Assembly: GCA_024642705.1 (NCBI GenBank)
Contig: JAHEAQ010000002.1
Location: 89,124-153,123, forward strand
DNA length: 64,000 nucleotides
Origin: Bacteroidota bacterium
GTDB lineage: Bacteria > Bacteroidota > Bacteroidia > Chitinophagales > Saprospiraceae
Direction of reading: 5' to 3'
Position 1 is the stretch's first letter, and every line of letters begins with the position of its first letter. The position numbers and the translations under genes were made by a program. The notes under the pieces were generated by a model. It was not told where the DNA came from. It saw nothing but the letters and a program-made list of their open reading frames with translations, and did not search any database. Positions 35,747 through 44,861 of this stretch are shown here, one piece after another.

Positions 35747-37020
35747 TATTTTATTTGTTTGTGAGCAGCTTCATACTCCAGACTAGCCAAAATGAATGGT
35801 CCAGTGCCTTTTGGATCATTGCTTTTTACTTGTTCATTTACATAGTAATCATAAGATCCATCTCTATAAGGCTCGCCTCCAAGGCCAGCTACTGCGCAAC
35901 ATTTTGTCAGATTTATCACTCCATTTTCTTCAACTTCGATTAAGTTATCAATTAAACCTTCATATGCTTTAACACCATTTTCAAAAATACTTTTTCCTAA
36001 ATATCCTTTTCTATATCCTTTTAACATAGTATAACTTATCATTGCTGAACCAGTAGCTTCTTCGTAATTTCCTTCTTTATCTGGAAGATTCATTATCTGT
36101 GACCACAACCCAGTTTTTTCATTTTGAAATTTTGAAACGGAGTGCATCAATTCATTTAAAATACCAATAAGTTCTTTTCTTTTCGGATGATCCTCAGGGA
36201 AATAATCTAATACATCTACTAAAGCCATGGCATACCATCCAATTGCTCTTGACCAAAAATGAGGGGAAAGTCCTGTATTTGGGTCTGCCCATTTTTGTAA
36301 TTTGCTTTCATCCCAGCCGTGATAAAATAGGCCATTTTCTTTGTTTTTAGCATATTTATTAAGAAGTAAAAATTGATTTGCAATATCATCAAATGCATCA
36401 TTTTGGCCATTTTCTTTTGCATATCTTGCATAGAAAGGAGCTCCCATATAAAGGCCATCTAACCACATTTGCCAAGGATATCTTAGTTTATGCCAAAAAC
36501 CATTTTGGCTATTTCTAGGCTGCCAATCTAATTGGTTTCTTAAGGTGGTGAAAGCTATTTTGTATTTTTCTTCTTTTGATGTTTTGTGAAGATCGAATAG
36601 AATTTTTCCTGCATTGATATTATCAATATTGAAATCAACAATATTATAACCTGAAATTTCACCACTTTCGTTGATTAAATCATCAGCATATCCTTTTGCA
36701 TAATCATAATATTTTTTATTATTTGTTGATTTCCATATTTCAAGCATTGACATTGCTACTAATCCATGCACATAATCCCACTTAGGTTCAGTTCTGGAAT
36801 CGACTTTATATAAGCTGTCATTTCTAGTCATAATAGAAAGTGCCATCCTTTGGCTCCAAGGTAAATCATCACTTATAGAAATTTTTGGATCATCCATTTG
36901 TTGACTAGTTAGTTTTATACAACTTTTGAATGCTATCAAGATCAAAACACAAGAAAATGCGTAAATGATTCTACGAGATTTTAATAAATTGGTTATATGT
37001 ATTTCAAATACTTTAAACAT
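35746..37020 (-). CDS. GH105 unsaturated rhamnogalacturonyl/glucuronyl hydrolase
   Basis: 424 residues from the ATG at 37020 (MFKVFEIHITN); the longer frame from 37134 would overlap the DUF4861 gene by 59 bp and has no signal. A hydrophobic segment (about 15-31) ends in SCIK, so it is exported and possibly a lipoprotein. The (alpha/alpha)6 landmarks are WDYVHGLVAMSMLEIW, MWLDGLYMGAPFYARYA (catalytic Asp), GLSPHFWSRAIGWYAMALVDVLDYFPEDHP and GTGPFILASLEYE. The family removes the unsaturated uronic acid left by pectate or rhamnogalacturonan lyases. No T9SS tail, so it is probably periplasmic. Confidence 0.92.
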   Translation of the reverse strand: MFKVFEIHITNLLKSRRIIYAFSCVLILIAFKSCIKLTSQQMDDPKISISDDLPWSQRMALSIMTRNDSLYKVDSRTEPKWDYVHGLVAMSMLEIWKSTNNKKYYDYAKGYADDLINESGEISGYNIVDFNIDNINAGKILFDLHKTSKEEKYKIAFTTLRNQLDWQPRNSQNGFWHKLRYPWQMWLDGLYMGAPFYARYAKENGQNDAFDDIANQFLLLNKYAKNKENGLFYHGWDESKLQKWADPNTGLSPHFWSRAIGWYAMALVDVLDYFPEDHPKRKELIGILNELMHSVSKFQNEKTGLWSQIMNLPDKEGNYEEATGSAMISYTMLKGYRKGYLGKSIFENGVKAYEGLIDNLIEVEENGVINLTKCCAVAGLGGEPYRDGSYDYYVNEQVKSNDPKGTGPFILASLEYEAAHKQIK

Positions 37021-37075
37021 AAGGTTGTAATTAAGATATTTCAAACAAATGATTTTTACCCTTAATAAGTTTACA

Positions 37076-38317
37076 CTATTTTGTAGCGAGCTCATTAATG
37101 GTAATTGGTTGATTGAGCCTTTCAACCATTTCATTGAGATAATCTATGAATTGCTGTTTGTTTTTTATTCCTTCTTTTTCTAATTCCCACGCCCCTAAGA
37201 AATAATAATCAAGTTTTTTAAATTTTGGTTTGAGCACTATAACGTGGCTGAATTCATCTTCTGTCATTTCTCCCAAGTCATCATTTTTAAAAAGAACTGC
37301 CAAACCAAGGTTATCTTCGTTTAAAGATTGTTTGCCATAAGTGGCAATATATCCCCAGCCAGAATTTCGTGGTTGTGATTGACTTATAAAATCAGCTTCA
37401 GGCAGTTTAACAATTCCTGTACACAAGTTTTCTACATTTTCGCTCAATAAAATTTCTTCATGGGTCATTCTACTTCCAGCTACAATGGACAAATAGGATG
37501 TAAGATCAATTTGTTTATCGTCAATTCTCCAACCATGATAAATAGTTTTAATTTTGGAAAAGATATTTCCATTGCAAATTATTTTTGACTCTAACGAAGA
37601 TGTTTCAGCTATTCTTTCTGCTTTTCCGTTCACCCACATTCCAATTGAACCTACCCCGAGAGATTTACCTACTTTTAACACGTCCATTCCCCAATCAGAG
37701 GGTTCATGATATGAATCAAAACCATCTTGGCCAACATTTTGCAAAACCATATCATTGGTTTTTTTGCCAAAAATATCTGTAGCATTTCTCCAATCTAAAT
37801 AAAATCTATAACCAACTTTATCGCTTTCCCAACCTGGACCTTCATATCTAATAAACCAGCTATGGTCCTTATGTTCTGGCGGCACAATTAGTTCATTTGT
37901 ATTCGTAAAATGGCCACCAATATACTCACGCTCTTTCCATTCACCATCTATTTTATAAGATATTTCAGCTTGTGTTCTTTTTGGAAAATTGATAATTGAA
38001 TCTGTAATTAAAATATCCTGAAGACCTATGTTTTTAATTTCTTTTGCTTCAAAATTCATCAACAACATCAATTGATCATTTGCTCCATCTTCATCTGAAT
38101 CAATAAGTTGAAAAGGAATTTTAAAATTTAAGTTTTCCTCCGTAGTGTTTATATCAGAAATTGCTTTTTTGAGATCCAAAATTACAGGTTCATCAATTCT
38201 TGCAGTAGATATTAAATTTTCAATTGAAATATTATTTTGAGAATTTTTATTTTTTTTACATCCATAAGCAAATGCCAAAACAAAACCAATTGATGCAATT
38301 AATTTATAAGTGCCCAT
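37076..38317 (-). CDS. DUF4861 exported protein of the pectin locus
   Basis: 413 residues from the ATG at 38317 (MGTYKLIASIGFVLAFAYGC, lipobox Cys at about residue 20). DUF4861 features include FQLIDSDEDGANDQLMLLMNF, WFIRYEGPGWESDKVGYRFYLDWRNATDIFGK and SDWGMDVLKVGKSLGVGSIGMW. The family is found in pectin and other uronate-polymer loci and is not characterised biochemically to my knowledge. It sits between the giant surface protein and GH105, and follows a hairpin at 38338-38365 that may reduce its transcription. Confidence 0.85.
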   Translation of the reverse strand: MGTYKLIASIGFVLAFAYGCKKNKNSQNNISIENLISTARIDEPVILDLKKAISDINTTEENLNFKIPFQLIDSDEDGANDQLMLLMNFEAKEIKNIGLQDILITDSIINFPKRTQAEISYKIDGEWKEREYIGGHFTNTNELIVPPEHKDHSWFIRYEGPGWESDKVGYRFYLDWRNATDIFGKKTNDMVLQNVGQDGFDSYHEPSDWGMDVLKVGKSLGVGSIGMWVNGKAERIAETSSLESKIICNGNIFSKIKTIYHGWRIDDKQIDLTSYLSIVAGSRMTHEEILLSENVENLCTGIVKLPEADFISQSQPRNSGWGYIATYGKQSLNEDNLGLAVLFKNDDLGEMTEDEFSHVIVLKPKFKKLDYYFLGAWELEKEGIKNKQQFIDYLNEMVERLNQPITINELATK

Positions 38318-38337
38318 AGTTAAGAATTCTTTTAAAA

Positions 38338-38365
38338 TAGGAGGATACAAAATTGTATCCCCCTA
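38338..38365 (-). terminator. Internal hairpin between giant-protein and DUF4861 genes
   Basis: On the minus strand TAGGGGGATAC, AATTTT loop, GTATCCTCCTA with one G-U pair, followed by TTTT. It lies in the 65-bp gap inside the same-strand gene series, so a leaky terminator or an RNA-processing/stabilising hairpin is likely. Confidence 0.6.
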
Positions 38366-38382
38366 AATTGAATATGAAATGT

Positions 38383-41300
38383 TTAGTTTGTTTTGATCAT
38401 TTTTTTGGTAATGAATTTTTTACCTGAGGTAAGTCTGAAAAAGTAAACTCCAGAATTTAAGCCTTGTATATCAAATTTCTTTTCGTGGCTACCTGAAATA
38501 AATTGTTCATTCATAAGTCTTTGCACTAACTGACCATTGATATCGTAAATATCCAATCTGACATTAGATGAATTATCTAGCGTAAATGATACATTAACAT
38601 TTTTATTAAATGGATTTGGACTATATGACAAATCAACATTTAAAAATTCGTAATCTTTTACACCAGAAACCAAGTCTGAAAAATCATCTACAAAATCTGG
38701 ATGCCAATATACTGCACCTACAATTTTTCCGTCAGTCGCTGCTGTCCAAAGACTGTTGTTCATTACTGTAAAGTCATTGTTTTCAGGATCTGCGAACATT
38801 GGATCTACATCTATTTGATTACCACTCTTATTGATGGTTCCTCCAATATCAAAAATTGGAGCAGTATTAAACAAGACATTGTTGATCACATTAATATTAT
38901 GAGCTCCAGATGTATTGTTGAATTTAATTGAACCTTCGTTGGCAGATAACTGTGTGTGGAAAATATTGTTTTTTAATGCAATATCTAACGTGGATTCAGC
39001 AGCAGGATTATCGGAATTTCCGATAATTTCTTTGTCTGCAGTAAGGTCAGAAGATAAGGCATAACCTGTATTATGATTGTACAAATATGCTTGAGTTATT
39101 CCAGACGGAAAATGTCTCACCCAGTTTAATTGCTGTCCTAAGTTCCAGAACGTTAAGTTTTCAAAGACAAATTGGCTCTCACCATAGTAATTTTTAATAT
39201 AAAGCCCATGGCCACTTCCTGAGTCATAAATAAAAGAATTTCTGAATATTGCAGAGGACAAGTTAGTTTCTGAAAGACCTCCATCTGGGGCATCATCAAA
39301 AATGTCGTCCAAAGTATTGTGGAGACGGCACCTGTTTACATACACAGCCATTGATGCGCCAGTAGTATTGTCTGTATCAAAAAGGTTGGTAGCACCTTGC
39401 CCATCAACATCAATACCAATTAAGTGAATATCAGCACCGAATTCTAATCTAAATAGTGGAGTTGCACCGAACAAATTTTCAATAATTGGCATATTTTGAA
39501 GTCCTGGTAATTCAGGTAATTCTTCAGCAATAATTACAATTTTCTTATTTATTCTGTATGATTCAATAGGAGTGTAAGTTTCTCCATTTTTAAGCACCAA
39601 AGTATCACCACTAATTGCAGAATTAATAGCAGTCCATAATGTTTCAAATCCTGGTTCAACGACAGTTTTTGAATTTCCTTGACCTTCTACAGTAAAGCTT
39701 AAAGAATATTCTTTTGTAGTACCGTCTTCAGCTGTAACACCAACCACTGTTGATCCTGGAATGTTCGAAAATTCACCATCTCCAGTTATTAAAGCTCCTG
39801 GATGATTTGGAGTGGCAATAATGTTAACAGATGTCGTCCCTTCTGGAACTGTAACTGTATAGTTTGTGATAGCTGCAGCAAAAGCAGGGCTTATAGTACC
39901 AGCACTTACTTCGATATTACTTAAAGTTGCGTCATTGCTTAATTCTTCTATTGTAGATAAAACTTCACAATCAGTGTCAATCGCAAATGATTCAAATAAA
40001 CTTGCTACCTCGTCTGCATTGAATGCAAAATCATAAATAGCTATTTCATCCAAGCCACCATTTATTTTTCTACCAAATTGGTGGTAATTTCCAATAACTA
40101 ACGGAAGACCTGTTGTTGAAATGTCTTCATCTGTCGCATCCAATATACTTCCCACTTTCACTCCATTTAGATAGAGGAACAAAGAATCTTGATCAACATC
40201 TTTTACAGCTACAATATGGTTCCATTTATCTCCAGGAAAACTTGTAGCATCGATTGATACGCCCAATTGTGTTTTAACTATATCATCATCAACTGCAAAT
40301 CTCAATTCGCCATCTTTTGTAGCAACGGTGTAGTAATGTCCATTTCCGTTAGGCAAGGATGTTCCATCACTTTTATTATCACCTTTCAAAATAAGATTCA
40401 TTTCAGCTGTTAAGCTTTGAGGATCTATTTTTGCTAATAATGAAATACTAAAGCTTTGACCTAAACCAAAATTGATATTAGGATTATCATTCACCCAAAT
40501 GATAGCTTCATCTTTTGTTGAACCTGCAAAATTTATGGATGTTTCTACACCACAAGATTCCCAAGTTATTCCATTTCCGCCCATAATTTCACCATGAGCA
40601 CCACCTACAACATCAGAAACAACTTTTCCATCTGCATCAGACATATCCCATTTTGCAACTGGTCCAGCTGCAGGTAAGACACCAGTTGGCTCTTTTCCTT
40701 GTAGGAATGCCAACGCATTGAATAATGCAATTTTAGCTTCTTTTGTAAAAGGAGTATAATTTCTTAATTTAGGGCTATTGCTATCATCTGCTCCCATTTG
40801 CATGTAAAGTCTAGGGCCAGCAAAAGTAGTCGCTGATCCAGGATAAGATTCTACACCGGCTTCCCATAATGCCATAAAAACATTACCATCGCCAGGACCT
40901 TCAGGATGTGCCAAGCTTCCTATTAATTTAGCGTTATGGTTTATTTCAAAAGTGTCGGCTCCATATGCTATGTAGTCATAGAACCATGTTAAATATTCTA
41001 TTTCATCATCTTGATTAATACCAGTAAAAATAGGGTGGTCAACAATCTTTACATTGGTCACTCTATTCATATCCACAGTATTACCATCACCAGTTTCACG
41101 CGAGGTAGTACTTGAGTTAATATACTTTAATCTATTGTTTCTTACCAAATATGCATTGAGCACAATTATTGGTTTTGTTACTGCTGCCCATGCATCAGAT
41201 TCAGTATAATCACCTGAACTTACACCTCTACCAAGCATGATAATATCATAATCATTCAAAGCTTCAAAAGAAAATTCAAAATCTACGGGTACAGTTATAC

Positions 41301-43011
41301 TACCTGTATTGTTGTAAGTGACATCTACTTGATATCCTCTTTTTCTCAATTCAGCTATAATTTCAATTTCTTCAAGATTTCCATTTTCGTCAACATCTTT
41401 AGTCAAGAAAGCTATTTTGCCTAATGTTTCTTTACCTACAACAGGTATTAAAACACCGTCTGGTGTAGCACCTAATAATAATTTTATTGCATTATGAAGG
41501 AGTAAAGTTGATTCATCTGTAAATGCAGTGTAATTCCTTATTTTAGGCGAAGAATTGTCATCAGATCCCATTTGGAAATACAGTCTTTTTCCTGCTAGAA
41601 TTGTGCCTGAACCAGTATAAGTTTCAGCTCCTGCATTCCACATTGCAACAGCCACATTTCCATCACTTATGCTATCTGTAGCCCAAGATCCTAAAAGTGT
41701 AGCCCCATGGTTTAATTCAAATGTATCAGCGCCATATTTTATATAATCATGAAACCAAGTGTGGTATCCTATTTTTCCGTCTCCATCAGAATCCAATCCA
41801 GTGAATATTTCGTGATCCGTAATATTTATATTAGCAACTCTATTTTGTGCTATTGCGGTACCATCAGCAATTTCTCTTGTAGCAGATGAAGAATTGATCA
41901 TATTCAATCTGTTGTTCCGCATAATGTATGAAGAGAATTGAATGATGGGAGTGGTTACTCCAGCCCATGCTTCTATTTCTGTATAATCACCAGAACTAAT
42001 ACCCCGTCCAATAATCACTAAATCATAATCATTAGCCAATTCAAATGAGAAGTCTACGTCAGGAGTGTAAGTGATAGCGCCAGCATTGTTATATGTCACA
42101 TCAACATTGAAACCTCTACTTTTTAAATCGTCAATTAAGCCTTGTTCTTCAATTGCACCTTCTGGATTCAAATCCTTCGTTAAAAATAAAATGTTATAAT
42201 TAGTAGGTTCAAAAGCTGTGCTTTCATTTTCAACGCCAGTAAATGAATCATCTAATGGGGCATCAGTAGGGCTATATGCACCAGTTACATCTACAGCAAC
42301 CCAGTCAACCAATCCTCCAACTTTATCACCTGATCCGTCACCTATTTTAATGTATCGATCCCCACTAGTTGCACCAGAAGGGCCAGAAACTATTGGTGTG
42401 GGATCTTCATCAAGATAAACTGAAAAATTTTCACCATCTGCGACCATTCTGTAGATGTGCCAATTTGTTAGATCTATGTCTGCGTTTACTTTGATATCTG
42501 CTCTGTCTAATTCAATAACATTTCCATTGTAACCTAATCGAAGTTCATCTCTAGAATTTGCAGCTCCATTTCTTATTTGGATGTCAAAAACTCTATCTAA
42601 ACCTAGATCGGCCCAATTGTCAACGCCTTTTAGCCTTGCTACCAATGTATATTTGTCCCCTTCAAGATCATTTCCGTCACCATCTCTGAAAAAATATCTG
42701 TACATTTTGTTAGCAGAAGTAGTTCCATCTGGTGCAAATTCATCAGATTGTATATACCTGAGTAATTTATTACCTGAAATATCACTGTCATCAATAATTT
42801 CTTCGACAAAATTTTCGCCGGGAGAATCCTGACTCAAACTTGTCAAGTCGAGGGAAGCCCCACTAGTCTCTGAAGGAAGCACATCTGCATCATATTTCAG
42901 CCAAGATTGGGATTGCAGACTTGTCATTAGACCTGCAAAAAGTAAAATAAGTAAAGTAATTTTTCTCATATTAGTTATGATTTGAAATTTATAAATATTC
43001 TTTTTTTTCAT
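38383..43011 (-). CDS. Giant multidomain surface protein with T9SS tail (SusE/F position)
   Basis: 1542 residues (an internal ATG at 42969, MRKITLLILLFAGL, could be the true start of the signal). Layout: N-terminal jelly-roll-like domain (about 40-245), two tandem copies of a 240-residue Rossmann/GATase1-like domain (271-514 and 532-772), a LamG/concanavalin-type domain (about 785-1005), a cadherin-like beta-sandwich (about 1027-1106), a right-handed beta-helix of the DUF4957/DUF5123 kind (about 1115-1440) and a T9SS sorting domain (about 1462-1542). It follows SusD by 34 bp, where SusE/F glycan-binding proteins normally lie. Binding and perhaps cleaving pectin is inferred; no lyase catalytic residues could be assigned. 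Confidence 0.82.
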   Translation of the reverse strand: MKKKNIYKFQIITNMRKITLLILLFAGLMTSLQSQSWLKYDADVLPSETSGASLDLTSLSQDSPGENFVEEIIDDSDISGNKLLRYIQSDEFAPDGTTSANKMYRYFFRDGDGNDLEGDKYTLVARLKGVDNWADLGLDRVFDIQIRNGAANSRDELRLGYNGNVIELDRADIKVNADIDLTNWHIYRMVADGENFSVYLDEDPTPIVSGPSGATSGDRYIKIGDGSGDKVGGLVDWVAVDVTGAYSPTDAPLDDSFTGVENESTAFEPTNYNILFLTKDLNPEGAIEEQGLIDDLKSRGFNVDVTYNNAGAITYTPDVDFSFELANDYDLVIIGRGISSGDYTEIEAWAGVTTPIIQFSSYIMRNNRLNMINSSSATREIADGTAIAQNRVANINITDHEIFTGLDSDGDGKIGYHTWFHDYIKYGADTFELNHGATLLGSWATDSISDGNVAVAMWNAGAETYTGSGTILAGKRLYFQMGSDDNSSPKIRNYTAFTDESTLLLHNAIKLLLGATPDGVLIPVVGKETLGKIAFLTKDVDENGNLEEIEIIAELRKRGYQVDVTYNNTGSITVPVDFEFSFEALNDYDIIMLGRGVSSGDYTESDAWAAVTKPIIVLNAYLVRNNRLKYINSSTTSRETGDGNTVDMNRVTNVKIVDHPIFTGINQDDEIEYLTWFYDYIAYGADTFEINHNAKLIGSLAHPEGPGDGNVFMALWEAGVESYPGSATTFAGPRLYMQMGADDSNSPKLRNYTPFTKEAKIALFNALAFLQGKEPTGVLPAAGPVAKWDMSDADGKVVSDVVGGAHGEIMGGNGITWESCGVETSINFAGSTKDEAIIWVNDNPNINFGLGQSFSISLLAKIDPQSLTAEMNLILKGDNKSDGTSLPNGNGHYYTVATKDGELRFAVDDDIVKTQLGVSIDATSFPGDKWNHIVAVKDVDQDSLFLYLNGVKVGSILDATDEDISTTGLPLVIGNYHQFGRKINGGLDEIAIYDFAFNADEVASLFESFAIDTDCEVLSTIEELSNDATLSNIEVSAGTISPAFAAAITNYTVTVPEGTTSVNIIATPNHPGALITGDGEFSNIPGSTVVGVTAEDGTTKEYSLSFTVEGQGNSKTVVEPGFETLWTAINSAISGDTLVLKNGETYTPIESYRINKKIVIIAEELPELPGLQNMPIIENLFGATPLFRLEFGADIHLIGIDVDGQGATNLFDTDNTTGASMAVYVNRCRLHNTLDDIFDDAPDGGLSETNLSSAIFRNSFIYDSGSGHGLYIKNYYGESQFVFENLTFWNLGQQLNWVRHFPSGITQAYLYNHNTGYALSSDLTADKEIIGNSDNPAAESTLDIALKNNIFHTQLSANEGSIKFNNTSGAHNINVINNVLFNTAPIFDIGGTINKSGNQIDVDPMFADPENNDFTVMNNSLWTAATDGKIVGAVYWHPDFVDDFSDLVSGVKDYEFLNVDLSYSPNPFNKNVNVSFTLDNSSNVRLDIYDINGQLVQRLMNEQFISGSHEKKFDIQGLNSGVYFFRLTSGKKFITKKMIKTN
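40696..42201 (-). repeat. Tandem 240-residue protein domain duplication inside the giant surface protein
   Basis: Two adjacent copies (residues 271-514 and 532-772) share the same order of motifs: ILFLTKDLN / IAFLTKDVD, FNVDVTYNNAGAIT / YQVDVTYNNTGSIT, GRGISSGDYTE / GRGVSSGDYTE, MRNNRLNMINSSSATRE / VRNNRLKYINSSTTSRE, YIKYGADTFELNH / YIAYGADTFEINH. Clearly an intragenic duplication, with roughly half the positions conserved by eye. Confidence 0.9.
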
Positions 43012-43045
43012 TTTTTATTGCGGCTTTCTTATTCTAAAGCTTGAT

Positions 43046-44839
43046 TTAATAACCAGGATTTTGATAACTAGCACCATCAACCATTGCATCAATTTGGCTT
43101 TGAGGGATGAATCTAATTGAGTGAAAATCCTGAACATTTGGTGCTGCATCATGATTATATGCTTTTATCCTTTCTAGAAATTTTCCAGTTCTCTTAAGAT
43201 CGAAAATTCTTTGAAATTCTGTAGCCAATTCTCTTCCTCGTTCGTCTAGGATAAAGTCAATATTTAAATCTGAAGCTTCAATTTTCATTTCATCTTCCTT
43301 GCCTTCTATAGATCTTGCCATTCTTAAAGTATTTATAAAGCTTACTGCATTTTCATTGTTTCCTTGCAGCATTTCGGCCTCCGCAGCAATCAAATACATT
43401 TCAGAAATTCTAAATACAATGGCATCTCTCTTGCTAAATTCAGTACTTAATTGGATTCTTGTAGGATCCTCGTATTTTTTTGTAATTGGAAAATAGAACT
43501 GTCTGTTTATAACATTATCATTTAAGGAGCCATCGGGGAGGTACATGTCATTGATATCAATCATTAAATAACCTTTTTGCGGATTTATATAAAATAGGTC
43601 ATTTGCTGAAAATTTTCCTTTTTTAGATTGTGGTATTGGTTTTTTTGAAAAAACTATAGAAGTGTCACCTACTTGTAGAATTGGTTTTGCCCAGAGCTCC
43701 CTTTCTATCGTATTTTTCACACCATCAATAAAAACAAATGGTTTCCATTTTGGAGATGCAGCCAAATTGTTTGCTTTCCAAACAGTTTTGAAAGACCCAT
43801 TAAACCGTTCATCGATGTCTTCATTGTATAAATCAATGAAATATTTTGTTGGCGCCCATCTTTGAAATCCTCTTCCATTTTCCAAATCTCGAATCATTCC
43901 CCAGCCCAAGTTTTCATATCGAATTTCAAACATTACGTGTCCTGTATGTCCACCTCCTCTTTGTATTATTCCAGCAGTATTGTATAAATTTCCATTTTCA
44001 TCGGTAAACCCTGCGTTTGTCGTAACTGGATCATCTGAATAATTTACTGCCCAAATGATTTCCTCATTTTTTAAATTTTCAATGTTCCATATTTTAGTCC
44101 AATCATCTAATAAAGCAAAATCATAGTTATTGATAACTTTTTGAGCATATTCAGATGCTTTTGGGTAATTTTTCATATAGAGGTAAACTCTTGACAGCAT
44201 TGCTTCTGCAGCAGGCTTTGTAATTCTTCCATAATTGCTCGCATCATACTTTATAGGAAGGCTTGAAATTGCCACTTCTAAGTCTGAAATAATTTGCTGT
44301 CTGAATTGTTCTATTGGTGTTTTGTTAGCTTCCCTGCTTACTTCTTCTGAGGGAGTGGTTGTGAAATGTACTTCTCCCCAAATTTCAGAAATTAGCCATA
44401 AATAATGAGCTCTTAAGAAACTTATTTCACCTCGTCTTGATTCCCTCGTTGTTTCCAATGAAAAAGGTACTTTATCTATATTGTCTAAAATGAGGTTACA
44501 AGTGTTCAATGCTTTATAAAGCTCTCTCCACATAGCTTTCATTCGTTCTTGTTCTTCAGATGTTGTAAACGATGCGTATGTACAAAATCCTTGAGATCTA
44601 TTGTCCAAACCCCAAGTATATAAATCAGTACCAGCTTCGGTTAAATCCCAAGCATTTTCTTTACCGTAATAGGCTCTAAGAGAAACATATCCAGCGGTTA
44701 TTAAAGATTCGAAGGTTTCTTCAGAAGAAATTATTGAAGCAGAATTTTCTCCACTTAAGTAATTTTCTTCTAAATATTTTTCACATCCAGAAAGGCCAAT
44801 GGTGAATAATATGATTAAGAAATATAATTTAATTTTCAT
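43046..44839 (-). CDS. susD: SusD/RagB-family glycan-binding lipoprotein
   Basis: 597 residues from the ATG at 44839 (MKIKLYFLIILFTIGLSGC, lipobox Cys about 19); the longer frame to 44983 would overlap susC by 122 bp and is rejected. TPR-like SusD core: ESLITAGYVSLRAYYGKENAWDLTE, WRELYKALNTCNLILDNIDKV, EISFLRAHYLWLISEIWGEV, AMLSRVYLYMKNYPKASEYAQKVI, and the C-terminal FILDERGRELATEFQRIFDLKRTGKFLER. It captures oligosaccharides at the surface and forms the lid of the SusC transporter encoded 22 bp upstream. Pectin specificity follows from neighbours. Confidence 0.96.
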   Translation of the reverse strand: MKIKLYFLIILFTIGLSGCEKYLEENYLSGENSASIISSEETFESLITAGYVSLRAYYGKENAWDLTEAGTDLYTWGLDNRSQGFCTYASFTTSEEQERMKAMWRELYKALNTCNLILDNIDKVPFSLETTRESRRGEISFLRAHYLWLISEIWGEVHFTTTPSEEVSREANKTPIEQFRQQIISDLEVAISSLPIKYDASNYGRITKPAAEAMLSRVYLYMKNYPKASEYAQKVINNYDFALLDDWTKIWNIENLKNEEIIWAVNYSDDPVTTNAGFTDENGNLYNTAGIIQRGGGHTGHVMFEIRYENLGWGMIRDLENGRGFQRWAPTKYFIDLYNEDIDERFNGSFKTVWKANNLAASPKWKPFVFIDGVKNTIERELWAKPILQVGDTSIVFSKKPIPQSKKGKFSANDLFYINPQKGYLMIDINDMYLPDGSLNDNVINRQFYFPITKKYEDPTRIQLSTEFSKRDAIVFRISEMYLIAAEAEMLQGNNENAVSFINTLRMARSIEGKEDEMKIEASDLNIDFILDERGRELATEFQRIFDLKRTGKFLERIKAYNHDAAPNVQDFHSIRFIPQSQIDAMVDGASYQNPGY

Positions 44840-44861
44840 TGTTAATTTTTTAAATAAATCA

